Shown: in pieces, positions 1-6,692 of the stretch
How the letters are laid out: every line of letters starts with the position of its first letter
Numbering within the stretch: position 1 is the stretch's first letter
Assembly: GCA_964482535.1 (NCBI GenBank)
Contig: CAYZXU010000100.1
Coordinates: 1-8,349, forward strand
Length of the DNA stretch: 8,349 bases
Direction of reading: 5' to 3'
From: CAYZXU01 sp964482535
Lineage (GTDB): Bacteria > Desulfobacterota > Desulfobacteria > Desulfobacterales > BuS5
Notes under the pieces: generated by a model
The model's input: the letters and a program-made list of their open reading frames with translations, nothing else
What the model was told of the DNA's origin: nothing
The model's database searches: none
Translations under genes and position numbers: made by a program

Positions 1-654
1 ATCCTTGTTGGACCGGGCCATGGCTGCAGCTATTGCCTGCCGCATCTTGTCCTGGAACCCGGTTGGCGGGGCAGGAGTTTTTTTAGCCTTTTCTTTAGCC
101 TCTTTTTTAGTTTGGGCTGCCTCTTCTATATCCGCGCGGTTGATGGCGCCTTCCGGACCTGTGCCATGCACTGTTGTCAGATCAATGGTCAGTTCTGCAG
201 CCAGCTTGCGGGCTGAGGGTGAAATTTTCAGGCGGTTTTTTCCATCACTCACCAAAGGTTTGGCCTCTGAAGGCTGTTCCAGGGGGTGGGTTTCCCGATG
301 TTTTGCAATACTGCATGCCTTATATGTAAGACCGGGCTCCGGTGGCTGATCCAGGGAGTCTTTTTTTTCGCCAATTTTTTCAACATGCGGTTCGGTTCCT
401 GTGGGGGGAGCATCTTCTTTTTCGCAACGAATAATTGCCATAACTGCTCCCACGGGAACAGCTTCTCCCTGTTTCACTAATAGTTGTTCGACCACACCAT
501 CCACGAAAACTTCGATCTCAATGACACCCTTTTCGGTTTCCACATCTGCGATGATATCGCCCCGCTTGACGCGGTCACCAGGCTTCACTTTCCATTCAAC
601 CAAAACACCCTTTTCCATGTCCGCGCCCAAACTGGGCATACAGAATTCAATCAT
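1..654 (-). CDS. pdhC: Dihydrolipoyl acyltransferase (E2) of 2-oxo-acid/acetoin dehydrogenase complex, N-terminal part
   Basis: This is the first 218 codons of an E2 core subunit; the 3' part lies beyond the left window edge. E2 carries acyl groups on a swinging lipoyl arm and passes them to CoA. Residues 1-78 form one lipoyl domain with the lipoylation site ETEKG (Lys42). A charged, proline-containing linker follows (about 79-140), then a peripheral-subunit-binding domain (about 143-178, KISPSARKLA...GTGPEGAI). A Lys/Ala/Pro linker leads to the start of the catalytic domain (about 203 on, KMRQAIAAAMARSNK). The catalytic HxxxDG motif is outside the window. The ATG at 654 overlaps the E1-beta stop by 8 bp, and a weak AAGGA-type site lies about 13 nt upstream, which fits translational coupling. 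Whether the substrate is pyruvate or acetoin cannot be read from this part, so the symbol is tentative. Confidence 0.9.
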   Translation of the reverse strand, partial: MIEFCMPSLGADMEKGVLVEWKVKPGDRVKRGDIIADVETEKGVIEIEVFVDGVVEQLLVKQGEAVPVGAVMAIIRCEKEDAPPTGTEPHVEKIGEKKDSLDQPPEPGLTYKACSIAKHRETHPLEQPSEAKPLVSDGKNRLKISPSARKLAAELTIDLTTVHGTGPEGAINRADIEEAAQTKKEAKEKAKKTPAPPTGFQDKMRQAIAAAMARSNKD

Positions 655-1651
655 TTGAATGCACCATCCTTTTAACGGTTTTCACAATAGTCTCAACCTG
701 CGGCATTGCCGCCTCTTCCAGGTGTTTGGCATATGGCATGGGCACCTCTGCGCCGCAGATTCGCTCCACGGGGGAGTCCAATTCGTAGAATGCCTTTTCC
801 ATGATACGGGCGCTCACCTCAGCGGAAATCCCCCCACTGCGCCAGCCTTCGTCCACGATCAATGCGCGGTGGGTTTTCGCCACCGAGTTCAGGAAGGTCT
901 CGCTGTCCAAAGGACGCAAGGTGCGCAGATCAATCACTTCTGCTTCGATACCTTCTTGTGCGAGAATTTTCGCTGCATCGAGACTCTTGAAGAGACAGGC
1001 GCCATAGGTAATGATAGTTATATCTGCACCTGAGCGTCGTACCCGCGCTCGTTCAATCTCCACAGGGCCGGCATTAACCGGCACCTCACCTTTCATATTA
1101 TACAAGGTGTTGTTCTCAAAAATAAGCACCGGATCGGGGTCTTCAAGGGCTGTCCACAGCATACCCCTGGCATCCTCAACAGTCCCCGGGGTCAACACCT
1201 TGATTCCGGGTATATGCGCATACCATCCTTCCAGACTGTGGGAGTGCTGTGCCGCCAGTTGCTTGCCTCCTCCGGTCGCCATTCGGATAACTATCGGGAC
1301 ATTGAAGAGACCACCCGACATATGGAGAAAAGTGGCCGCAGTGTTAAGGATCTGATCCGCAGCGAGAAGACTGAAGTTAACCGTCATGATCTCTACAATA
1401 GGCCGCATTCCCCCAAGGGCTGCGCCTATACCCGCTCCGACAAAGCCTGCTTCCGACAGGGGTGTATCCCGTATCCGTTCAGGGCCGAACTCCTCCAACA
1501 ATCCTTTGCTCACTGCAAAGCACCCGCCATACCGACCCACATCTTCACCCATTAAAAAGATACGGTCATCCTTTTGCATTGCTTCACGGATTGCCTCACG
1601 CACCGCTTCTCTATAGGTAAGCTGCCGCATAGTCTCTGTTTTCCCATTCAT
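647..1651 (-). CDS. pdhB: 2-oxo-acid (pyruvate/acetoin) dehydrogenase E1 component, beta subunit
   Basis: This 334-residue protein has the usual length for E1-beta of the alpha2-beta2 type. With the alpha subunit it decarboxylates a 2-oxo acid (or cleaves acetoin) using thiamine diphosphate and transfers the acyl group to the lipoyl arm of E2. Visible hallmarks are GEDVG (35-39), RDTPLSEAG with the Glu that activates the cofactor aminopyrimidine (E67), the GAALGGMRPIVEIM segment, QHSHSLEGW with the active-site His region (about 136-138), VLTPGT, and IDLRTLRPLD (240-249) at the start of the C-terminal transketolase domain. The chosen ATG overlaps the alpha-subunit stop as ATGA and has GGAG six bases upstream. 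An in-frame ATG at codon 8 is a weaker alternative. Family assignment is firm. The choice between pyruvate and acetoin dehydrogenase is open; E1-alpha leans towards pyruvate. Confidence 0.93.
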   Translation of the reverse strand: MNGKTETMRQLTYREAVREAIREAMQKDDRIFLMGEDVGRYGGCFAVSKGLLEEFGPERIRDTPLSEAGFVGAGIGAALGGMRPIVEIMTVNFSLLAADQILNTAATFLHMSGGLFNVPIVIRMATGGGKQLAAQHSHSLEGWYAHIPGIKVLTPGTVEDARGMLWTALEDPDPVLIFENNTLYNMKGEVPVNAGPVEIERARVRRSGADITIITYGACLFKSLDAAKILAQEGIEAEVIDLRTLRPLDSETFLNSVAKTHRALIVDEGWRSGGISAEVSARIMEKAFYELDSPVERICGAEVPMPYAKHLEEAAMPQVETIVKTVKRMVHSND

Positions 1652-2655
1652 GATATACTCCGCTTTGAGTATACAAAACGTGTTAATTCCTCTACCGGTT
1701 CAAGAGTGCCTGCTTCCGCAAAGGCAACTGCTTTAAAAATTTCCTCTTCAGCTTTTTTCTCCAGTTCATAAATATCCGCATCATTCAATATTTCCCGATC
1801 TTTTAAAAGCTGGATAAAGTTAACTACAGGCCCGCGTTTCTTCCACTCTTCAACCTCGGCCTTGCCCCGGTATAATTCGGGATCAAACATTGAATGTGCC
1901 CGAAAACGATAAGTCTTGCACTCAATGAAGTACGGGCCGTTGCCGGCGCGCACCTCGGCCGCTGCTTTCACGGCTGCTGCTTCCACTGCCAGAATATCCA
2001 TTCCATCCACGGCTTCCGCAGTAATATTATATCCGCCGGCTTTTTTTGCCAGATTTGTTACTGATTCAGACAGCTTAAGCGCTGTTCCCATGGCATAAAG
2101 ATTATTCTCACAGACAAATAAAACGGGCAACTTCCAGAGGGCGGCCAGGTTCAGCGACTCGTGAAATTCTCCTTCGGCAACAGCGCCTTCGCCGAAAAAG
2201 CAGCAGGTCACCTGATTTTTCCCCTGCATTTTATCGGCCAGGGCCAGTCCCACGGTTAAGGGCAAACCGCCTCCCACTATGGCGTTTCCTCCATAAAAAC
2301 GGGTTTTGTCATCAAAAAGATGCATCGAGCCTCCACGACCTCGGCTGCATCCCTCCTGTTTACCGTACATCTCCGCCATAATTGAGCCGGCTGAAACCCC
2401 CCGCGCCAAAGCATGACCATGCTCGCGGTAAGTCGAGACCACTGCATCTTCCGGGCTAAGTGCCTCCATAACCCCTACAGCGACAGCCTCCTCGCCGATA
2501 TACAGGTGAAGGAAACCCCGTATCTTCATGGCGCTGTAAAGTTCAGCCGATTTTTCTTCAAACCGCCTGATCAACAGCATCCTGCCCAGCAAGTGCATGG
2601 CATGCTCGCGGCTAATCTCCTGCTCTGCCTTTTTTATCGTTGATTCCTCGTTCAT
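1648..2655 (-). CDS. pdhA: 2-oxo-acid (pyruvate-type) dehydrogenase E1 component, alpha subunit
   Basis: This 335-residue protein is E1-alpha, which binds thiamine diphosphate and Mg2+ at the interface with E1-beta. The N-terminal part shows MLLIRRFEEK and the GFLHLYIGEEA region (about 47-57), then STYREHGHALARG (74-86) and the GRGGSMHLFD loop (107-115). The cofactor-binding motif runs from GEGA (155-158) to CENN (182-185). The second position is Glu (E156) where most relatives have Asp (GDG). A YRFRAHSMFDP segment (249-259) matches the pyruvate dehydrogenase active-site loop (HSMSDP in many members) better than the acetoin type, which is why the pdh name is preferred. The ATG overlaps the upstream acs stop as ATGA, and a GGAG site lies 8 nt before it. 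It sits between acetyl-CoA synthetase and E1-beta in the operon. Confidence 0.93.
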   Translation of the reverse strand: MNEESTIKKAEQEISREHAMHLLGRMLLIRRFEEKSAELYSAMKIRGFLHLYIGEEAVAVGVMEALSPEDAVVSTYREHGHALARGVSAGSIMAEMYGKQEGCSRGRGGSMHLFDDKTRFYGGNAIVGGGLPLTVGLALADKMQGKNQVTCCFFGEGAVAEGEFHESLNLAALWKLPVLFVCENNLYAMGTALKLSESVTNLAKKAGGYNITAEAVDGMDILAVEAAAVKAAAEVRAGNGPYFIECKTYRFRAHSMFDPELYRGKAEVEEWKKRGPVVNFIQLLKDREILNDADIYELEKKAEEEIFKAVAFAEAGTLEPVEELTRFVYSKRSIS

Positions 2656-4430
2656 TCATTTGTCTCCAAAGTTGATATATCGCCTTCGGGCAATCCCAGT
2701 TCACGGGCCTTAAGCACCCGTCTCATGATTTTGCCGGCCTTATTCTTGGGCAGATTGTCCTGGAACTCTATCTCCTTGGGAGCTACGGCTGCCCCCAGCT
2801 TCTTGCGTGCAAAGCCTATTAGTTCAAGACGCAATTTATCGCTCGGTTCCACGCCTGGTTTAAGGGAAACAAAGGCCTTGACAAGTTCCCCGATCAATGG
2901 CTGGGGCTTGCCGATCACACCTGCTTCGGCTACTGATGGATGTTCTATTAGTGCGCTTTCCACCTCAAAGGGACCCACCATGTGTCCTGATGTCTTGATG
3001 ATGTCATCGGCACGTCCGACAAACCAGAAATAACCGTCGGAATCGCGCCTTGCCAGATCGCCGGTAATGTACCAGTCGCCCGCAAAGCATTTTCGGTAGC
3101 GTTCTTCGTCATGGATGTATCCGCGAAACATGGAAGGCCAGCCGGGTTTCAGAGCCAGATCGCCGTCGACATTGCTTTCTTCAACCACCTCTATTTTTTC
3201 ATTATCCATTCGGTGAATAATTGCCGCCTCAATCCCGGGTAAGGGCCGACCCATTGACCCCGGCCGGATCTCCATGGAAGCATAGTTGGCAATCATGATG
3301 CCGCCTGTCTCGGTTTGCCACCAGTTATCGTGAATAGGCAGTTCGAGTGCCTGCTGCGCCCAGACTATGGCTTCCGGGTTGAGCGGTTCACCAACACTGT
3401 GGATAAGCCTGAGATGACTTAAATCATACTTTCGACAAGGTTTGATATCCATTCGCATCAGCCTGCGTATTGCCGTGGGAGCCGTGTACCAGACAGTCAC
3501 CTTTTCCTTTTCCAGGATATGGTACCAGCGGTCTGCATCAAAATCAGCCTCGTCTATGATACTGGTTACGCCGTGAGTCAGGGGTGCGATAATACCGTAT
3601 GATGTCCCGGTCACCCAGCCGGGATCGGCGGTACACCAGAAAATATCGTCAGGATGAAAGTCGAGAACGTATTTACCTGTCATGTAGTGAGTGAGAACAG
3701 CGCTGTGTACATGAACCGCTCCTTTCGGCATCCCGGTAGTCCCGCTTGTAAAATGCAGGATAGCCATATCCTCAGGATCAGTCGGAGGGATTGTAAACAG
3801 ATCCGAGGCCTCCTCCATCCGCTTTGGCAGTGACCAGAGTCCATCTTCAATATCTTCATCCCTGTCAACGAGAAGCACATGTTCTAATTGTGGGAGACGG
3901 TTTCGCAGGTTTTTAATTTTCTTGGCATATAGTTCATCTGTGGTTACCAGCACCCTGGCATTGCCCCTGCTTAAACGCTGAAAAATCGGCTCAGGACCGA
4001 AGGCGGAGAATAACGGACACAAAACACTGGCATTTTTCAGGGTACCAAGTGCTGAGATATAAAGGTCGGGAATACGTCCTGTCAGGACAAAAACCCTGTC
4101 TTCCTTGCCCACAGATAGCTGCTTAAGCACATTGGCAAAACGGTTGGTTTGCTGTTTTAAATCATTATAGGTAAAATTGAGGCGAGCGCCATCTTTGCCG
4201 ATCCAGCGTATTGCCACGCGGTCACCAAGTGACCCGTTGGCATGCCTGTCCACTGCCTCATGGGCAATGTTCAGACCTTTTTGATTCGGCAGTCCGTCTA
4301 ATTCAAGACGCAATGCTTCCCATGAAAAATCGGTGCAGGTTTTAGAATAGTCCGTGAAATTCGGCTGGACATCACAGGCTTGGGGAAATTTTTTAATCGG
4401 TTTCCAGACTGTTCTCTCTTGCTCATTCAT
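2652..4430 (-). CDS. acs: Acetyl-CoA synthetase, AMP-forming (acetate-CoA ligase)
   Basis: It activates acetate with ATP to acetyl-AMP and then forms acetyl-CoA, in the cytoplasm. From the ATG at 4430 it has 592 residues. Visible ANL-superfamily motifs are the P-loop TSGTTGMPKG (228-237), NWWQTETGG (369-377) with the Trp that limits the acyl pocket to acetate, YITGDLARRDSDGY (about 454-467), GRADDIIKTSGH (472-483) including the hinge region, and the C-terminal PKNKAGKIMRR with catalytic Lys567, the residue reversibly acetylated in the family. A longer reading frame begins at a GTG at 4442, but that GTG shares a base with the AGGAGG ribosome-binding site (4442-4447), so the ATG 11 nt downstream of the site is the better start. 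It is the first gene of the operon; acetate formed from acetaldehyde or acetoin could feed it. N- and C-terminal domains are complete. Confidence 0.93.
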   Translation of the reverse strand: MNEQERTVWKPIKKFPQACDVQPNFTDYSKTCTDFSWEALRLELDGLPNQKGLNIAHEAVDRHANGSLGDRVAIRWIGKDGARLNFTYNDLKQQTNRFANVLKQLSVGKEDRVFVLTGRIPDLYISALGTLKNASVLCPLFSAFGPEPIFQRLSRGNARVLVTTDELYAKKIKNLRNRLPQLEHVLLVDRDEDIEDGLWSLPKRMEEASDLFTIPPTDPEDMAILHFTSGTTGMPKGAVHVHSAVLTHYMTGKYVLDFHPDDIFWCTADPGWVTGTSYGIIAPLTHGVTSIIDEADFDADRWYHILEKEKVTVWYTAPTAIRRLMRMDIKPCRKYDLSHLRLIHSVGEPLNPEAIVWAQQALELPIHDNWWQTETGGIMIANYASMEIRPGSMGRPLPGIEAAIIHRMDNEKIEVVEESNVDGDLALKPGWPSMFRGYIHDEERYRKCFAGDWYITGDLARRDSDGYFWFVGRADDIIKTSGHMVGPFEVESALIEHPSVAEAGVIGKPQPLIGELVKAFVSLKPGVEPSDKLRLELIGFARKKLGAAVAPKEIEFQDNLPKNKAGKIMRRVLKARELGLPEGDISTLETNE

Positions 4431-4441
4431 ACTGAGGTCCA

Positions 4442-4447
4442 CCTCCT
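4442..4447 (-). promoter_or_regulatory. Shine-Dalgarno site of acs, decides the start codon
   Basis: On the minus strand AGGAGG is followed after 11 nt by the ATG at 4430. The last G of the site is also the G of the in-frame GTG at 4442, so this GTG cannot be the initiation codon served by the site. The site is part of an interrupted palindrome (4434-4445, GAGGT-2-ACCTC). Confidence 0.6.
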
Positions 4448-4452
4448 CACTG

Positions 4453-4468
4453 CCTTTGCAAACAAAGG
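4453..4468 (-). promoter_or_regulatory. Perfect inverted repeat in the acs leader
   Basis: CCTTTG and CAAAGG flank a 4-nt spacer, ending 5 nt upstream of the acs ribosome-binding site. In RNA it would make a 6-bp stem with a tetraloop; in DNA it could be a small operator. No T-run follows on either strand, so it is not an intrinsic terminator. Its function is unknown. Confidence 0.35.
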
Positions 4469-4795
4469 TTCTTTGATGGTTGTCTACCTCTATGAAACTT
4501 AGCGAATAACTACAAAAACTTCACCACTTAGACCAAACATTACTTAAAAATTCTGCTTACTTTAAGTAGTTGATACCTGCAAGAATCAAATCATACTGAA
4601 CAGCCTTTTGATAATCCTTGCAATTCTACAGTTATTTTAAGACTAAAATATTATGTTTTTTAAAAATTGTAAAGGAAAATATTAAAAAAAAACCAAGCCT
4701 TTTCCGGGCAATGTCTGCCTGCTTTTGAATATTTTTTCTACTGTTTTGCTCTGAGGTTTATACTTGAAAGGGAAAACGCCCTGTGTCATTATTAA

Positions 4796-4801
4796 TATAA
4801 T
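4796..4801 (+). promoter_or_regulatory. Candidate -10 element for lipB
   Basis: An exact TATAAT lies 57 nt upstream of the lipB ATG. The expected -35 position (about 4773-4778, AAAACG) does not match consensus, so either the promoter needs an activator or the match is chance in AT-rich DNA. Confidence 0.3.
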
Positions 4802-4858
4802 TTGTTGTTGATAGTTTTTCTTTCGTCCTAAGTTCCTTCCACGAAAGGCTAATTTTTC

Positions 4859-5536
4859 ATGTTGATATGCACTGGTTATAGACCTGGGTTGGTTGAATAC
4901 AGTAATGCCTGCAACTTACAGAGAAATCTTCATCAAAAAAGATCGGAAGGCAAGATTTCAGACGTATTACTCCTTCTGGAGCATCCACCAACCTTTACCA
5001 TGGGTAAATCCGGCAGATTGGATAATTTCCTTGTTTCCATCAATCAGCTAAGGCAGAAACAGATAGGTCTTTTCTCAGTGGAAAGGGGAGGTGACGTGAC
5101 CTATCACGGTCCGGGTCAACTTGTGGTCTACCCTGTTATATGCCTGAAAAAAAGGGGTAAAGATATTCATCAGTATGTTCACAATCTTGAAGAGGTTGTA
5201 CTGCGGACACTAAAGGACTTTGGCATTGATGCCCATCGAGATGACAGCCATGCAGGTGTCTGGGTCAACAAGGAGGAAATAGCCGCTATCGGTATAAGCG
5301 TGCGGAGGTGGGTTACCATGCACGGATTTGCACTCAATGTTGATGTCAATCTGAGGCATTTCTCTTTGATAAATTTTTGTGGTTTTTTGGATCGTCGAGC
5401 CACATCCATGACAAAGCTTCTTGGGCATACAGTTTCAATAAAAGCCGTAGCCGGACGTGTAATGACGCATTTTTCCGATGTCTTTGATACGGTTATAACC
5501 CTTGGCTCACCTAAGGAAATTGAAAAATATTTATGA
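4859..5536 (+). CDS. lipB: Octanoyl-[ACP]:protein N-octanoyltransferase LipB
   Basis: It moves the octanoyl chain from acyl carrier protein to the lipoyl-domain lysine of E2 and GcvH-type proteins, the first step of lipoyl assembly in the cytoplasm. The 225 residues match family length. Family motifs are LLLLEHPPTFTMGKSG (37-52), the core RGGDVTYHGPGQ (76-87), HAGVWV (131-136), IAAIGISVRRWVTMHGFALNV (starting at 141) and INFCG with the nucleophile Cys174 (usually PCG). The catalytic Lys that normally directly precedes the IAAIG-type segment is replaced by Glu140 (codon GAA); Lys138 lies two residues earlier. GAAAGG at 4843-4848 is the ribosome-binding site, 10 nt before the ATG. The stop overlaps the lipA start by 4 bp. 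Divergent to an operon whose E2 needs lipoylation. Confidence 0.93.
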   Translation: MLICTGYRPGLVEYSNACNLQRNLHQKRSEGKISDVLLLLEHPPTFTMGKSGRLDNFLVSINQLRQKQIGLFSVERGGDVTYHGPGQLVVYPVICLKKRGKDIHQYVHNLEEVVLRTLKDFGIDAHRDDSHAGVWVNKEEIAAIGISVRRWVTMHGFALNVDVNLRHFSLINFCGFLDRRATSMTKLLGHTVSIKAVAGRVMTHFSDVFDTVITLGSPKEIEKYL

Positions 5537-6396
5537 AAAAAAGATTCCCAGACTGGTTAAAGCATAAGCTTCCGCCTCCGGAAACCATGCTCATAATGAA
5601 AAATCTGATGCAGGACTTAAATTTACATACAATTTGCGAAAGCGCCCGGTGCCCTAATATAGGAGAATGTTTTTCCAGGAAAACAGCTACATTTCTAATT
5701 CTGGGAGATGTATGCACCAGGCGATGCAGCTTTTGTGCTGTGAAAAAGGGGACCCCACTCCCTGTTGACAAAAAAGAGCCGGAATCCCTTTTTGAGGCAG
5801 TCAAAAAACTTGATCTGCACTACGTTGTAATAACTTCCGTCACAAGAGATGACCTTATTGATGGCGGCTCTTCGCAGTTTGCCAGGGTGATTAGAATACT
5901 TCGTGAGCAAAGGGACAGTATTATAGTTGAAGTACTTATCCCTGATTTTTGCGGTTCTGCCGGCGCTTTGCGGTCTGTGGTAAAATCAGGACCCCAGGTG
6001 ATTAACCATAATGTAGAAACGGTTCCCCGCCTGTATCAGGAGGTAAGGCCGCTTGCTTACTATAAACGCTCTTTAGAACTTTTATCTGATGTAAAACGTA
6101 TGGACTCCACAATAATTACAAAGTCAGGTTTGATGCTGGGTTTAGGAGAAACCAGGGAGGAAGTTATTAATGTTTTGAGTGATCTGAGAAAGGCAGGCTG
6201 TGACCTGGTCACAATTGGTCAATATCTGAGACCTTCCCCAAAACACCACCCTGTGGTCGCATTTATTACTCCCCAGGAATTTTCCGAGTATGAACAGATA
6301 GGCATAGGAATGGGATTTGCAGGGGTTGCCTCTGCGCCATTAGTCAGAAGTTCATTTAAGGCTGAAGAGCTGTACACCAGGGTGAAAAGCTACTGA
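5533..6396 (+). CDS. lipA: Lipoyl synthase LipA (radical SAM)
   Basis: It inserts two sulfurs into the protein-bound octanoyl chain to make lipoyl groups. The 287 residues are typical. The auxiliary [4Fe-4S] cluster motif CX4CX5C is at C35, C40 and C46, with the usual ESARCPNIGEC context. The radical-SAM cluster motif CX3CX2C is at C61, C65 and C68 (CTRRCSFC). Further family signatures are TSVTRDDLIDGG (101-112), VINHNVETVPRLY (156-168), KSGLMLGLGET (197-207), IGQYLRPSPKHHPV (228-241) and the C-terminal VRSSF (271-275; RSSY in most members) carrying the Ser that ligates the auxiliary cluster. The start overlaps the lipB stop as ATGA; the nearest AAGGA is about 15 nt upstream, so coupled translation is likely. 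No clear intrinsic terminator follows before the CRISPR repeats. Confidence 0.97.
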   Translation: MKKRFPDWLKHKLPPPETMLIMKNLMQDLNLHTICESARCPNIGECFSRKTATFLILGDVCTRRCSFCAVKKGTPLPVDKKEPESLFEAVKKLDLHYVVITSVTRDDLIDGGSSQFARVIRILREQRDSIIVEVLIPDFCGSAGALRSVVKSGPQVINHNVETVPRLYQEVRPLAYYKRSLELLSDVKRMDSTIITKSGLMLGLGETREEVINVLSDLRKAGCDLVTIGQYLRPSPKHHPVVAFITPQEFSEYEQIGIGMGFAGVASAPLVRSSFKAEELYTRVKSY

Positions 6397-6462
6397 TTGA
6401 TCCCTGTTGCTGTTTGAGTTGCGGCTATCTGTGTAAAGACAGGCATCGTTTTACCCGTATCC

Positions 6463-6624
6463 GTTTAAATTCCATTTTGGTCTGATTAAAAGGTGAATTA
6501 GAAGTACAAACTATGTTTCAGGAGCTTGTTTCAATTCCATTTTAGTCTGATTAAAAGGGTATTTTGCAAAAGGAATAGTGCTTGACCAGTTATCGTTTCA
6601 ATTCCATTTTGGTCTGATTAAAAG
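6463..6624 (-). CRISPR. CRISPR mini-array: 3 repeats, 2 spacers
   Basis: Three 30-bp repeats lie at 6463-6492, 6528-6557 and 6595-6624. On the plus strand they begin GTTTCAATTCC and end CTGATTAAAAG; a further G is shared after each, so a 31-bp unit is possible. Read on the minus strand the repeat ends in ATTGAAAC, the 3' octamer typical of type I and type III repeats that becomes the crRNA 5' handle, so the array is assigned to minus. Spacers are 35 bp (6493-6527) and 37 bp (6558-6594) and are unrelated to each other. Repeat 3 is taken as consensus. Repeat 1 has one change inside the octamer (ATTTAAAC), as expected for the leader-distal end, and repeat 2 has one internal G-to-A change. The leader would therefore lie at 6625 on, but only 68 bp separate the array from the hipA-like gene. 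No cas gene is in the window. Confidence 0.85.
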
Positions 6625-6692
6625 GTGAGCTAAAGTTTTCTGTTTATTAACACTGTTCGGCTTGTAAAAGCATAGTAACTACCAAAATATTT

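Larger units (their letters stand above)
4448..4858. other. Divergent AT-rich intergenic region between acs and lipB
   Basis: About 410 bp holds the upstream regions of both the acs-E1-E2 operon (minus) and lipBA (plus). It is clearly more AT-rich than the flanking genes, with runs such as the A-tract around 4684-4692. I see no open frame with a ribosome-binding site, no tRNA, and no convincing riboswitch. A perfect TATAAT lies at 4796-4801 on the plus strand, but nothing resembling TTGACA sits 16-18 nt before it. On the minus strand TTTACA followed after 17 nt by TATTTT (in the 4643-4674 area) is a weak promoter candidate for acs. I checked for the GG-N10-GC signature of sigma-54 promoters, common for acetoin operons, and did not find one on the minus strand between 4441 and 4620. 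Confidence 0.5.

Noticed and set aside
5..349. Plus-strand 114-codon open frame at the left edge
   Set aside because: It is the antisense shadow of the E2 gene, whose minus-strand translation shows clear lipoyl and subunit-binding domains.
3680..3880. Minus-strand 66-codon open frame
   Set aside because: It lies inside acs in another frame, with no ribosome-binding site and no recognisable motif.
4545..4571. TTACTT-type near-repeats and the TACTT-T-AAGTA palindrome as an operator
   Set aside because: Short AT-rich words of this kind are expected by chance in this intergenic region and have no clear relation to a promoter.
4700..4740. Possible intrinsic terminator (GGCA...TGCC with T-rich tract)
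   Set aside because: The stem is only about 4 bp, is not adjacent to the T-run, and no plus-strand gene ends there.
6397..6462. Terminator for lipA
   Set aside because: Only a 4-bp stem (CTGT...ACAG) without a proper T-tract is visible; not strong enough to annotate.
6655..6661. GTTCGGC left of the kinase gene as a second attC core bounding a cassette
   Set aside because: It is a lone 7-mer that deviates from GTTRRRY and has no pairing partner nearby.
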